Shown piece by piece: positions 1 to 11,229 of a stretch of DNA of 64,000 nt. The translations under genes were made by a program, and so were the position numbers. The stretch is from Erigeron canadensis (taxonomy: Eukaryota; Streptophyta; Magnoliopsida; Asterales; Asteraceae). The first letter of the stretch is position 1; each line of letters begins with the position of its first letter. The stretch covers positions 38,066,055 to 38,130,054 of the forward strand of contig NC_057762.1 of assembly GCF_010389155.1 (NCBI RefSeq), given 5' to 3'. The notes under the pieces were generated by a model. That model did no database searches, was not told the origin of the DNA, and saw only the letters and a program-made list of their open reading frames with translations.

Positions 1-1118
1 CTACTCAAATTTGTAATGTTTGTCAACAGTTTCTGAAACATCCCATGTGCAGCTCATACCGGATGGGAACTCAACCAAGTCGCCGGCGCCAAACTCCACA
101 GCCTCATTGGATCCATCGGGGATCACCTTCACCTTCCCTTTCAGAAGAAAGCATGTCTCTTTTGACGAATACGTCCATGGAAATTTGCTTGGAGGGCATC
201 CCCACCTATATCAATCACACATACTCAGTTCACATCTGTTTTCGAGTACAAACAAACACCAATATTCACAGTACTAGACAATTTCTTATAAATCTGCAAG
301 ATGCAGAAACTTATAAAAGAATTTCCACATTCAATAAAGGCCGGAAACAATCATAGATACCAACCCATAGTAAACTTATTTAACTAATAGTTTCGAAACT
401 TTAAACCATAACCCAACCCGTTTTGGAAAATGGGTTAGTCATGTCGACCCGTTTACAACACATACCAAATCAAAGGTTACACGAGTATAAATTAATTGGA
501 ATGCAACACTATATTTATGGGTATAACATATATACAACTATTCGTATAAAATAATCTGAAATTATTTGAACATACATAACTAATTTGTTAGGGATATGAT
601 GGTTATTTTCTCGGAGGCAAAAAAAAAAACATAAAACTTCACCTTAAAACCAGTTAACTATATTTTGATAGTGACGAGAATGTTAATTAATGCTAATGTA
701 ACAAGACCAAACAAAGTTGAACACAAAACAATAATTATTATTATAATAATACAGTAGTGAATAATAATTAAACAAAAAAGGAAAAAGAGAGAAAAAGGAA
801 TTACTTGGGCCAAGATCTAACACCAAGATCAGTAAGTTTTGATTCAGGAGGATTTTTAACAATTTTAATTCCAGATTTCTCAATAGTAGTTGTCATTGTT
901 TCTGAAGAAGATGAAGAAGCTTTGATGATTTGTGTTTGCTTTTTGGCAGCCTTGTTATTGTTGGTGTAATAAACCCCCCTTGAATGGAGATTTGTTATTA
1001 ATTTTTTTCCACTAAAAAATGAAGATATGGAGTGATTGGTTGCGGGTGTAAGGCTGTTGTAATGAGTACTTGGTATAGTAACTTGTGTTTGGCTGGGGAC
1101 CGAGAAATGTAATGCCAT
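1..1118 (-). CDS. RmlC-like cupin (DUF861 type), plastid-targeted; two exons
   Basis: The coding exons are 805-1118 and 1-205 (complement), joined by a GT-AG intron at 206-804. The product is 172 residues and the stop codon is the first three bases of the window. Residues 1 to about 65 are rich in Ser, Thr and Asn with almost no acidic residues, as in a chloroplast transit peptide. The rest is a small single-domain cupin: WGCPPSKFPWTYSSKETCF, then KGKVKVIPDG, then FGAGDLVEFPSGMSCTWDV. This pattern matches the cupin_3 (DUF861) proteins related to the C-terminal domain of ureidoglycine aminohydrolase, such as Arabidopsis At4g10300. The biochemical role of these short plant cupins is not established and I infer none. 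The single-base split codon at the junction (AA|G, Lys) supports the splice model. The intron holds a degraded fragment resembling the hAT-like MITEs seen elsewhere in the window. Confidence 0.85.
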
Positions 1119-1242
1119 GTTTTTTTCTTATGCAAGCAATGGACATGGGATTTTTCATTTGTCACTAATATTTATATGTTTTCTTCCATCCATTATGGCC
1201 ACTAAAATCTTATCACTAATTCACTATGCTTTGATGGATGCA

Positions 1243-2206
1243 TATTTTTAAGGGAAAATTACATGTATGAACAAATTAAAGGGTATACTTCTTGGTTTAG
1301 ACTACTTTTATAAAAATTTTCAATTTAGACAAACCCATCGTGGTGAACAGTAGAAAACAACAAGGATCAATCTATGACCAATAAAAAAAAAGACATGCTT
1401 TTTCCCTTCTTCCATAGTTTTCCATGTGGCAATACAACAAGAAGCCAAAAACCAACCCTTCCATAGTTTTTCATGTGGCCTACCCAAAAAATACCTAATT
1501 ACCAAGCCAAAAACCAACATTTTCATTCTTCTTCCGTCAATACATAACAGATTTTTTTAAAGAAGTTTAAGAAGTTTCTGCATACTTCATCAAATGCTTC
1601 AAATATTTCAATGCTATGAATGGTCCTTCCAATATTAATTGTATTATGAACAGCGTGCTCTCATAACATTAATACAAATGACTTGCTCGTAATACTTGTT
1701 CTTGTTGGAGACAATGATGAAAACACACAAATACAAAGCATGAGATCTCTGATTGATCATTAATATTTTTTGAGTATATTACAACTTAACTACACCACTT
1801 GACTTAAGTACAAACTACTGACCATAGAAAATAACTACAAACTACACAAACGAAATCTAATTTATTTAAGCAAACTAAACTATCGGAAAAGTAGAACATG
1901 GGCACGTGGACGTGGGTGTGTATGTGTAACATTATTAGAATCGGCTTCATGTAATTGTTAGTTTTGAGAGAAAGAAAGCAGAAAAAGGTTTCATGGGATA
2001 TGAATGTGGTTTGGTTAATGTCACAGAGGAGGGAGGGAGAAAAGGAAAAGCCAAGTGTCTTTTTATTACTGGCCATAGATAATCCGTGTTTTGTTCTACT
2101 GTTTCTCAAGGTAAATGTGTCTAAATCGGGGATTTTTACAAAACTAGTCCAAACTAAGAACTAAAACTTTAATTTTGTCCATACATATAATTTTCCCTAT
2201 TTTTAA
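1243..2206. mobile_element. Mutator-like (MULE-type) non-autonomous element with 9-bp TSD
   Basis: The element proper is 1252-2197 (946 bp). Its ends form imperfect inverted repeats of about 65 bp starting GGGAAAATTACATGTATG on the left and its near-complement on the right. It is flanked by a perfect 9-bp direct repeat TATTTTTAA (1243-1251 and 2198-2206). A 9-bp target duplication with long TIRs is the Mutator signature. No transposase reading frame is visible inside, so it is non-autonomous. Confidence 0.8.
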
Positions 2207-2347
2207 ACTAGGCTTTGGGTGATTGAATATCACATAAACATGTCTAATGATCAGATCTTTTAAAAAAATGCAAGATAACATGTTAAAAATATGGAAAATT
2301 ACTCGTATTAACGACTCATGAAACGAGTTACATTGACATGTTAATGT

Positions 2348-2890
2348 CTTTTTTTTTATGAACGGCAAAATTTCATTAATAAACTAGCAAGCAACTAGAA
2401 ATTTATAAAGAAAAATCATCCCACAAAAAAAAAACTGAAATTACACCAATCCATACAAGTTAGGGATCTAAACTTAGACATGTTTTTAATCCAAAAATAG
2501 GCTTGAGCTTTGATTTCATGCTTGATTTCGTTGAGTATGAATGACTTATCGTTGAATCTCATAATTATTCATAGCTTTCCAAATACACCAACAAGTTATA
2601 AGGATGATTACACTTATCACTTTGCGTTTTCCGTTGATACTTGGCTATGTTTATGAAACTCCAGCAAGTCTTTGATAAAGAATGCATATAACAATGGCAA
2701 GTGACACCAAGATATAACAAAGTCTCATATATGATGTAATAAGTGCTCTGCGTCTTCATCAGCTTGTGCACAAAGTGGACATAAAGTAGAATTGAAGTGC
2801 ATACCTCTAGTTGCAAGAGCAGTGCGGGTTGGAAGACAGTTCTTGTTTGCCCTCCATGCACAAATGTTAACCAGAATCATCTCTTATGGG
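2348..2890 (-). mobile_element. Degraded LINE 3' end (zf-RVT region and tail)
   Basis: Read on the minus strand, about 2890 to 2700 encodes a reverse-transcriptase zinc-binding segment of plant LINEs: ICAWRANKNCLPTRTALATR, then GMHFNSTLCPLCAQADEDAE, followed by a stop. Further on come TCWCIWKAMNNY and IKAQAYFWIKN, typical of the end of LINE ORF2, with frameshifts and stops. The 3' untranslated part ends in a short A-tract (T-run at about 2348-2356 on plus). It is a dead 5'-truncated copy. Confidence 0.75.
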
Positions 2891-3254
2891 TTGGTGACCC
2901 ATTAGTAAGGTCTTTGACTTTGAGAAAACCCACCAGGGCTCAAATTTCACTTTCTACATCTGTAAGAATGGATTGTTATGGGGGGTTTTCGAGAATTCTG
3001 GGTTTCATCTCAGACATATGTGGTTCGAGCTCTACATACTGCTCAATTGTATGTCACTGTGGTTTCTCGAATGCTAACTACTAACTCGCTGTTCAAAAAA
3101 TAAAAAATATATGAATGCTGCACGTCCATATGGAGTTGTATATCATCCATGCAATTTAAAAATCTTTTCCAGTTTTTTGTAACAGAGAATTAAATATTAA
3201 ATGCAGTAATAACATTATATCACAGTTTACAGTTTACCAATGCATGTAAAATAA
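2891..3254. other. Unassigned left flank of the duplicated block
   Basis: No gene or repeat was recognised here. The segment 2880-3090 is open in one plus-strand frame, but it has no start context, no homology I recognise and overlaps the LINE remnant's 5' side. Position 3255 is where similarity to the second segmental copy begins. Confidence 0.5.
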
Positions 3255-3454
3255 CACAACTTCACTGCTTGATCTATAATTTGGATTCCTCTTTAGAGTT
3301 TAGACTTGAACAACCCATATGAGATTTCTATTTCACAAGACATGATTCCCTTGTATGTCAGTGGTAATATGACCAGTCCTAGGTTTCAGTGTGTAATGGA
3401 CTTAGAACCGACTACTATTATCTGTGGGAGTTCCCATTTAAATCATGAGTCACT

Positions 3455-6400
3455 CTAATTCTCGATTTTCCATTTTTCTATGATAACTTTCATTTGTCTG
3501 TCTCGCTTTCGAACCTGTAAAACAAACAAGATGTCCAGTTAAAAAGATGGAACCCCAAAAAGGTAAAAGAGAATTAGCTAAAAGTGGTCATCAGTTGGAC
3601 ATGCATCCTTCCCTGTATCAGATTGCTTACTCTCTTAGCAGTTGGCTAAATTAAACCTAGTTACCAGTTCAATATACTTTTGGTAGCTTTTGCTTATCTA
3701 ATGTAGCATGCAAACATGGAACCATAAGTTTAAAGGTCATCTTATTTTTTAGAACGGCAAGTGTTAGATGTTAATGATTCGAACCCGGGCATTGACATCC
3801 AAGGTGGGCAGTATGCATTTAAAGGTCATTTACCTCCACCCGAGGCCTTTCTCCGCGAAGCAACGCATCCACACTTCTTTCCGTCTGAAGAAAAAAACTT
3901 ACATATATAAGGAATACAAACAGGCACACATGCACACACAAACATACAGAGTGAGAGATTGAATACCTTATGCACAACCCAATGATGTCTATCTCTCATT
4001 TCAATCATAAAGGGGAAGGTAGGAGGACTACCTCTCTCGCTGATACTTTTCCTGCCATCTCTCTTCCGGGCTTCTTGATCTCCTAAAGTAACACTTTCTA
4101 CTCCCCCTGCCTGTACAAAAAAAATACCAGGAGACGAAACTTCACCAATTACGTTGCAAAAAAAAAAAAAAAACACAATAAAACTAACTTGGTAACAAGA
4201 AATAAGTCAAAGGTGAAGATATACACAATAAGTAAATGATCTGATGGCATCTCTTAAAAGGTTAACTTGCCAAATGCTGACAGTTCAAAAGTTAAAGCAT
4301 AGTGTTTGTATTCTATTAGTTAGGAACTTACCAAATGAGAGAGAACAGGATTCTTTATTATATTTTCGAGTCGCTCACCATGAGCACTGCCGATAAGCAT
4401 GACCCCTCTTTCGGCAATTGACTGGCAAGCACTAGCTTCAGCCCGAGTGCTGATTTCATCAATAATGATCACTTCAGGCATGTGATTCTCCACTGCCTCA
4501 ATCATCACTTTGTGTTGCGTAGACGGTTTTGAAACCTGCATTCTTCTTGCACTGCCTATTGCTGGATGTGGTATATCTCCGCCACCTCCTATTTCATTAC
4601 TAGTATCAACAACAACCTATCTTTATTGTTAGTATGATTCTTAAATGCAGTTTTGGCATCAGCGTATGTTTAAAGAACTTAGAAAAAGCACAAACAGAAT
4701 TGTAAAAGCCAAAAGTACCACTCTTTTTTGTAGCTCATCTGATAAAACTCGAGATATCTCTCGCATAACAGTAGTCTTTCCTACACCGGGTCTGTAAATA
4801 GGAGTTTTGAATATTAAGATTGTCTGAATTATATTTCAATCATGATAAAATTAGAGAAGTGTTGACCAAAAGGACATTTGTGGTGTCATGGGACGAAAGG
4901 GAGTCATTTTCTAGGATATTTAACAACAAATGCAATTCTGATTTGAACCTTCACAAAAAAATAGTCCTCCATTATTTTAAAGAGAGTATACTTCAGAACA
5001 AGTTTGTTCATCACTTTAGCTCAGCATTTTTTTTATAAATCCATCTAGACAATCAATTTAGATGCTTGTCAGTAAAAATAACCATCTACCTTCCAATAAA
5101 GAGGATACTCTCTCCAAACTGAAGCAGATCCCGGACCATATCAATGTGACCCCGTACAGCCCTGCCAACTCGACAAGTTAACCCAACTACTACACCCTTT
5201 CGATTCCTGACTGCAGATATGCGGTGCAGGGTGCCAGTGATCCCGGCTCTATTATCCCCTCCAATTTCTCCAATTGCATTCTCAGCAAATTCTAACTCAT
5301 CCATTGAGATCTGTTTAAGTGTTTATGAATTATTAATAAGCTAAACTACAAAATGAGCTGAGAACTACTGGTCCATTGAACCATCTTTCGAGAATGGTTA
5401 AACATAGAGGTGACAAAATCATGTGTTGGGGAGGGGACAAAAAGGGTAATTTTTATAGTTACAGGTCAAAAACAAATGGGTTCACTTTACAAGGTCAAAT
5501 ATGAGCACAAAAAATTACTTCAATGGTAAAATAACTAATACGAGTAGTATCTTTTAGCAGATTTTATGCATTCAATAAGACTTGGTCGCCTAATAACCTG
5601 CTTGAACCATTTGACACATTTCCTAATAAGCTAATTCTATTGATTTTGCCCCTTTGACCTGTTAGAGATAAAACCTATCCCAACTTGACCCATTTTTTAG
5701 TAGATTGATCAGCATTGCCACCTCTAGCTAACCCCAAGCACATTACATATCTGATTTTATCAATATAAGTAACATTTACCTCGGTATCTCTTAGATACTT
5801 TCGCCCTGAATCACCAAGGAAGCATGCAACTGGTAACCGACCTAGATCCAATATTACCTACTGGCATAAGTAGGATACAATGAAGTGCGGGAAAAATGTA
5901 AAGATGGAGAGGATTTGTGCATTTAATTATGCTTTGGCAGGAGAACAACATAGTGAGCCAAATGTATCATTGTATCAATTAGAATATTTGGCAGTTGGAT
6001 AGTAGAATATAAGTTCAGTTTATAGCAGTTTTCCCCTGTAAACCATTGTACATTTAACTTACATACAGGACACAAACTGCAAAATCATAGAATATTAGAA
6101 AAAGAAAACGAGACAGAAATGAATCACCTCTAATAGTTGATCTTTTTTAGACTCCATTACAAGCTTGTCACGCAAATCATGTGGAAGGATCTGAAAACCA
6201 CATGGAAGAATTAAATTAAACTCCAAATGGCCAAATGAACCAAGAACAAAATGAAAGAGCCTATTGCCAGTGCGTCACAAGCTCACAATCCGTGGAAAAA
6301 TCACATTAATCAAGATATAAAGGACAAAGAACCATAGTATTCATAGAGTTGGAAAAAAAAGCATAAATCTACATTAGGGGTAACAACCATGTCGTGTTCA

Positions 6401-8923
6401 GGATGATGATTTCTCAACCCAAATCCAACCCATTTACTTTAATGTGTCAAAATGTTGAACACAAAGCCAATTCATATGTTAAAACAGTTTAATCATGTCA
6501 ACTCGTTTATGACCTATATCAAACACAAAAGGTACACGATAATAACTTATACGTCGAAATTGTCGATATTTCGAATGCACACAATAACTATTAAGACATA
6601 AAGTATAGATATAGACATATAGTAATCATGTCATTAAGTTCAAACCAAAACCGAGCCATTTATAGCACGTTTTAGTCACGTCAACCAATTATGACTCCAA
6701 CCAGTTTGTTTTTGTGTTGGGCTTGTTCGTCGTGTCAGAAATTTGCCACCCCTAATCCACAGTAATTACTTGTATTCACTATAATCATTAATATATATAT
6801 ATAGTTTTAGGTTACTGTGCAAAGTGTGCAAAACACTAATATGCAGCTTAAAGATTACAGTGTCGATAGAAAAACATACAACTTAACTACTATTTCTTTT
6901 CCTATGGACACTCTATGTCAGTGTTAATTAAGATCTATGTTAATAGAACTATTAACATACATCTTGTTAACACTGATATACATCTTAGGGTATTAGTAAT
7001 AGTTCAGATGTACTAACATACAACTTAACTATTAGTAGTGATAGCTAAGCTTTATGTTAGTACTTCCATACATGGCAGCAAAAATCTGTCAATTGTTCTT
7101 AGGGCTGCCGCCCATAGGTAAATCACCCCATCACCAATCACCCCTTTGAGCTATCACACCCTATGACCTATCACCTCACCAGCTACCCTTTATTTAATGT
7201 CTTAAGGGCATAGGCCACTCTGAATCACAGTTTTCGGCTGTGGTGGTGGTGGTTTGAGAATGTGTTTTTATGACAATTCGCATGTAAAGACACTTCCATC
7301 CATAACCTTCCCCTATATATATGTATATATGTAGGGGAAAGATAACTAGAGTACAAGAAATTCAAAAGGTACAAAAAAGTACAAGGGGATATCTTCTTCC
7401 CCCTTCCTTCTTCTCCGGGGAGATTGCCGCCGCCAGCCACCCCCTCCTTCTCCGGCGAGACAACCACCGCCACCACCATCATCATCTCCGACCACCCCAA
7501 CCACTGCGCTGGCGCCAACAGCAAGGGCTTCCCCCGTACCATATCAAACCGCCACCATCTCTTGGATCGTCACCCATCAAATCCATACGATTTCCATATG
7601 CATTCCCTGACAACCGGTTTAGAACGAATGAGGGCAACGCCCGTACCGTATCCACCCGAAAACGAACCTGATTCTCACCGGAAAAGTCTCCGGAGATGTC
7701 GCCGGAGCCCGGAGGTGCTGGCAGTGGTTGTCTCGTCGGAGAAGAAGGAAGGAGGAGGAGGTGTGGCGGTCGCCGGAGAAGAAGGTGGTGGCTGGCGCCG
7801 ACAGTCTCTTCGGAGAAAAAGGAAGGAGGAAGAGGATCCAACGGTGCCTTGTAATTTTTGGATTGCTTGTACTCTAAGGCCTCTGCCAACCCAGCAGCTC
7901 TTCCAGACTCTTCCTTACTACCACATCAGCTTTTCTCTCTCCTTAAATCACCTCTTCCTACTAACTACCAACCCTACCTCTTCTTCACCTCTTCCTCATC
8001 TTTTCCTTCACTTTATTTATCTATATTTTATCTTTACACACACACACAAACTTAGGTCGGGTCCACGACACCTCTTCCTCACCCGGTGATGGGGGGAAGA
8101 GGTAAACAAGGAAGAGCCAAGATGAGACACGGTGCCAACGCAAGAGGAGAGAAGACGAGCGAGGAAGAGAAATAACGCCGGGGTTGGCACCGGCCTAAAT
8201 AACCCACCCCTATGTGTGTGTGTGTGTGTGTGTGTGTATAGGACAAGGTTCATGCGAGAACCATCTTAATTGAAATAATCATGATCAGGGGCTGAATTGA
8301 GGGTTGCATACCCTCCAAAAATACATATTAGTGCTAAATTTTCAATATTTACAACAATTATGGGATAATTACTAGTGCACATCCAGATTACAACCAAAGA
8401 ATACCCTGTGCTAAAAAAACTTTCTACATAATGCATACTCTGAAATGATTACCTAAATCCGCCAATGATCATGATAACCTCTAAATTATAACTTGATGTT
8501 CATATGAGAATGGTATATGTGAACATATTCGTTCACATATGAACATATCAAGTTATACTCTAATTATCTTTCCCCTATATATATATATATATATATATAA
8601 CAAGAAGACAAGGTTTGAGCATGGAGGAAACAATAGAGTAGTAGCTAAGGTAAGGATGAAAGCAATAAATGAAGCAGCAGCAGTCAATACACAGAAAAAG
8701 AAGTGAAAAAGGAATTGAATAAATCCATTATTATTGTTGATACCTTTAATAATTCATGGATGTCATCAGAAGGTGTGCACTTGACCATGGGAATTGAAAT
8801 GGAACTATTATAATTATAATTATTGTGTTTGTGTTTGTAACTGTAATTGTAATTAGGTAGAAAATTGTGTTTATAAAAAGAAGAAGAAGATGAGGATGAA
8901 CAGCTACCACAACGTATGGACAT
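3455..8923 (-). CDS. SPD1: SPD1/ycf45-like plastid AAA ATPase, copy 1 (nine exons)
   Basis: The exons (complement) are 8744-8923, 6128-6190, 5780-5857, 5090-5310, 4719-4791, 4332-4616, 3967-4110, 3834-3884 and 3455-3514. All phases agree and give 384 residues. The N-terminus is Ser-rich then Asn/Tyr/Lys-rich, as in a plastid transit peptide; I chose the ATG before SIRCGSC, because an upstream in-frame Met lacks transit-peptide character. The P-loop GRPGVGKTT (about residues 180-188) spans the exon 4/5 junction, and the Walker B segment EVIIIDEI lies near residue 254-261. [20 protein letters not shown] and the SpoIIIAA-like ATPase core match SEEDLING PLASTID DEVELOPMENT1 and algal ycf45. Family members are needed for early chloroplast development in seedlings; the substrate is unknown. 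The 2.55-kb first intron holds two TIR elements. The start codon lies about 0.8 kb from LHCB5 copy A in the opposite direction. Confidence 0.9.
5405..5726. mobile_element. hAT-like MITE in SPD1 intron (copy 1)
   Basis: The ends are TAGAGGTGACAAAATC and its near-complement ending GCCACCTCTA. The flanks (GTTAAACA and GCTAACCC) are a poor 8-bp match. Internal runs resemble the 'gggtcaa / ttgaccca' elements in the GT31 intron. The same element is at 18194-18514 in the second copy, one base shorter. Confidence 0.6.
6375..6754. mobile_element. hAT-like MITE in SPD1 intron 1 (copy 1)
   Basis: The TIRs start TAGGGGTAACAAC and end GCCACCCCTA. The flanking octamers ATCTACAT and ATCCACAG match at six of eight bases, consistent with an old hAT-type 8-bp duplication. 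It is repeated at 19163-19542 in the second segmental copy. Confidence 0.6.
7332..8577. mobile_element. TIR element with internal GC-rich foldback in SPD1 intron 1 (copy 1)
   Basis: The terminal inverted repeats are about 22 bp (TAGGGGAAAGATAACTAG on the left; the right end is complementary with one mismatch) and lie in TATATA-rich flanks, which hides any target duplication. Inside, about 7395-7478 and 7722-7833 are GC-rich arms complementary to each other. A CT-rich tract, a (GT)n run at about 8212-8239 and a small hairpin at about 8490-8556 follow. Long open frames cross the GC-rich part on both strands but show no recognisable domain. The same element occurs at 20120-21362. Confidence 0.65.
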
Positions 8924-9729
8924 GATGATGAAAATTGGGTGTGTTGAATCTCTGGTCTGGTGTAGACGTCTCCTTCCTAATCCTCCTATACTGTGGAGTC
9001 GGAACAAGGGTAAACAAAGGGAATCATACATAGTACAAAAACATTGTTTTCTGAAGTTATACTGTAACAAAAAACATTGTACAAAAACATTGTTTTTCAC
9101 TTTTTAATAGAATATTTGAAAACATTTTTTTTTTATTTATTTTTTTCATTTTTCATTTTCGTATTCTCATCTCTTACATGTTTTTTATTTTCTAATTAGA
9201 ATGCATTTTTAAAATTTTATTTTTTTTTAAAAAAATTAAAAACCCTTTTCTTTTTTAGAAAACTAAAAATGAATAATTGGAAAACACTTGCTGACAACCA
9301 AACGGGAGTTTTTTTTTTTTTTTGCGTACAAATGAAACTTATGTTAATTGATATTGCCATTAAAAATGGAAAAAAAAATTTTGATTTTTTTTTCCCATGA
9401 ATGTGGACCGTGGAAGAGAGATTACAAAATAATATCATCCGCCACTTCTAACCACAAGTTCAACTTCCTGGGGTGTGGGTCCCAAACCAAATAACATAAT
9501 CCGCCACATCAGCAAGAATTATCCTATGTGATAGAAGCATCAGATTTCATGTCCAACGTCCAACCAATCAAAACCATCCTACATGTCAAGTCCACATCCA
9601 CCTAAACCTCCCATTTAGCATGCACCTCTCCTTTCACATTTTTTCTCATCCTAAACTATCACAAACAAACTCAATATCCCTTTTTTTTTGTTGTTTCCGG
9701 CCAACCCCATCACCGGAAAACATTTAAGA
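8924..9729. promoter_or_regulatory. Divergent intergenic promoter region between SPD1 copy 1 and LHCB5 copy A
   Basis: About 0.8 kb separates the two divergent start codons. The 200 bp upstream of LHCB5-A carry AATCCGCCACATCAGC, a GATAA-type I-box on the reverse strand (AATTATCC) and CCAAT. The block aligns with the upstream region of LHCB5-B (AATCCGCCATGTCAGC, CCAAT), so these motifs are conserved between paralogues. I-box and CCAAT motifs are usual in photosynthesis gene promoters; function here is inferred. The rest is AT-rich with long A and T runs. A second copy is at 21709-22516. Confidence 0.5.
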
Positions 9730-11229
9730 ATGGCTTCTTCATTGGCAGCTTCTACCGCCTCGGCATCCCTCGGAGTGTCGGAACTCCTTGGAAACAGACT
9801 TAACTTGTCTGGTGCAGCCAGGACAGCTCCTTCCACTCCTGTCACCTTTAAGATTGTTGCTCTTTTCCAAAAGAAGAAACCCGCACCCAAGGCTAAGCCC
9901 GTTGCTGTCACCCCGGCCTCCGATGAGCTCGCCAAGTGGTATGGTAAGTACTGCTCACATGCTCGATCACTATATTTATATCTATATCTATACTATATAT
10001 CTATATTATATTATAAAGCAGATTTCTCTTAAATTTTCAACATTGAACTTGAAATTTTCAATATTGATTTTAAGTACTTCCCCAAAATGTCCCTCCTATC
10101 TATTATATATTTACCTAATAGAATAATAACCAATATATATCCAATAGACATAAACACACAGCTTTATTAAAAAAACAATAAAAAAAAGTGATTATAACAG
10201 TTAACCTATCTACTGAATTCTAGTTTAAGAAACACGTAAATTGTTGCGCAGCTTTGTAAAATCTTTGCACAAGTTCTCAAGTTTGTTACACATGGAGTAT
10301 TAAGTAAATACTCAAAGTAGAAGCAATATGAGCTTAAATTTCTACATTACTTTGTATGCAGCTATGGTTATGATCCGTTTGGTCTAGGAAAGAAACCAGA
10401 AGACTTTGCCAAGTAAGTTCACTTTTAAGTCTTAGAAAAGATTGATTCTGAGTTGGAATATATATCATATACACTCGTATAATGTAATTCTTAATTAGAA
10501 GCCCCTGTAGTTATATATATAAGTGTCTTAATTTCAGATACCAAGCATTCGAGCTGATTCATGCACGATGGGCAATGTTGGGTGCAGCTGGTTGTATCAT
10601 TCCTGAGGCCTTCAACAAATACGGCGCTTCCTGTGAACCTGAAGCTGTGTGGTTCAAGGTTTGGAATCATTCTCTAACTAATTGAGGACAAAACCTTTAG
10701 CATTAATTTATAACTGATGTATGTGACTGTGGTTAAATGCAGACTGGAGCTCTTCTACTCGACGGCAACACATTGAACTACTTTGGAAAGAACATCCCTA
10801 TAAATTTGGTCCTGGTTGTTGCTGCCGAGGTTGTTCTTGTTGGTGGTGCAGAATACTACAGAATCACCAATGGCTTGGTATGCCTATATATGAATGAACA
10901 CATTAATTGTTTCAAAGTATGTAATTCTTGTTATATCAGTTAATGAACTTGGGAGGTTTAATGTGCAGGATTTTGAGGACAAGTTGCACCCTGGTGGACC
11001 ATTCGATCCATTGGGTCTTGGCAAGGACACAGACCAGCTTGCTTTGTTGAAGGTTAAGGAGATCAAGAATGGCAGACTAGCTATGTTCTCCATGTTTGCA
11101 TTCTTCATCCAAGCTTACGTGACCGGAGAGGGTCCTGTAGAAAACCTTACATCTCACTTGAGCGACCCCTTTGGAAACAACTTATTGACCGTGATTTCTG
11201 GGAATATTGAAAGAACCCCAACCCTGTAA
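9730..11229 (+). pseudogene. LHCB5: LHCB5 (CP26) copy A, exon 2 missing
   Basis: Exons found: 9730-9943, 10362-10412, 10538-10658, 10743-10877 and 10969-11229. They match exons 1, 3, 4, 5 and 6 of the intact neighbours with intact GT-AG borders. The 85-bp exon 2, which encodes [18 protein letters not shown] and the following residues, is absent from the 418-bp interval between exons 1 and 3. Exon 1 ends in phase 1 and exon 3 starts in phase 2, so direct splicing shifts the frame and reaches TAG within eight codons. No other downstream exon has a compatible phase. The remaining exons are otherwise free of stops and keep the chlorophyll-binding motifs ([18 protein letters not shown]). Two replacements are unusual: ASCEPEA for AACGPEA, and KDTDQ for KDPDQ. 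It is most likely a recent pseudogene; an unusual transcript using a cryptic exon cannot be excluded from sequence. Confidence 0.8.

Noticed and set aside
2797..3084. 95-codon plus-strand frame
   Set aside because: It lies antisense to the LINE remnant and has no recognisable similarity.
3720..3830. Possible tRNA or SINE because of GATTCGAACCCGGGC
   Set aside because: Only a B-box-like motif is present, with no cloverleaf arms or A box that I could place.
4820..5038. 72-codon plus-strand frame and its duplicate near 17609
   Set aside because: It lies in an SPD1 intron; its presence in both units reflects the segmental duplication, not selection.
7424..8089. Open frames of 100-255 codons on both strands of the SPD1 intron element
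   Set aside because: They overlap on both strands in low-complexity, inverted-repeat DNA, change with a single-base difference between copies and show no domain.
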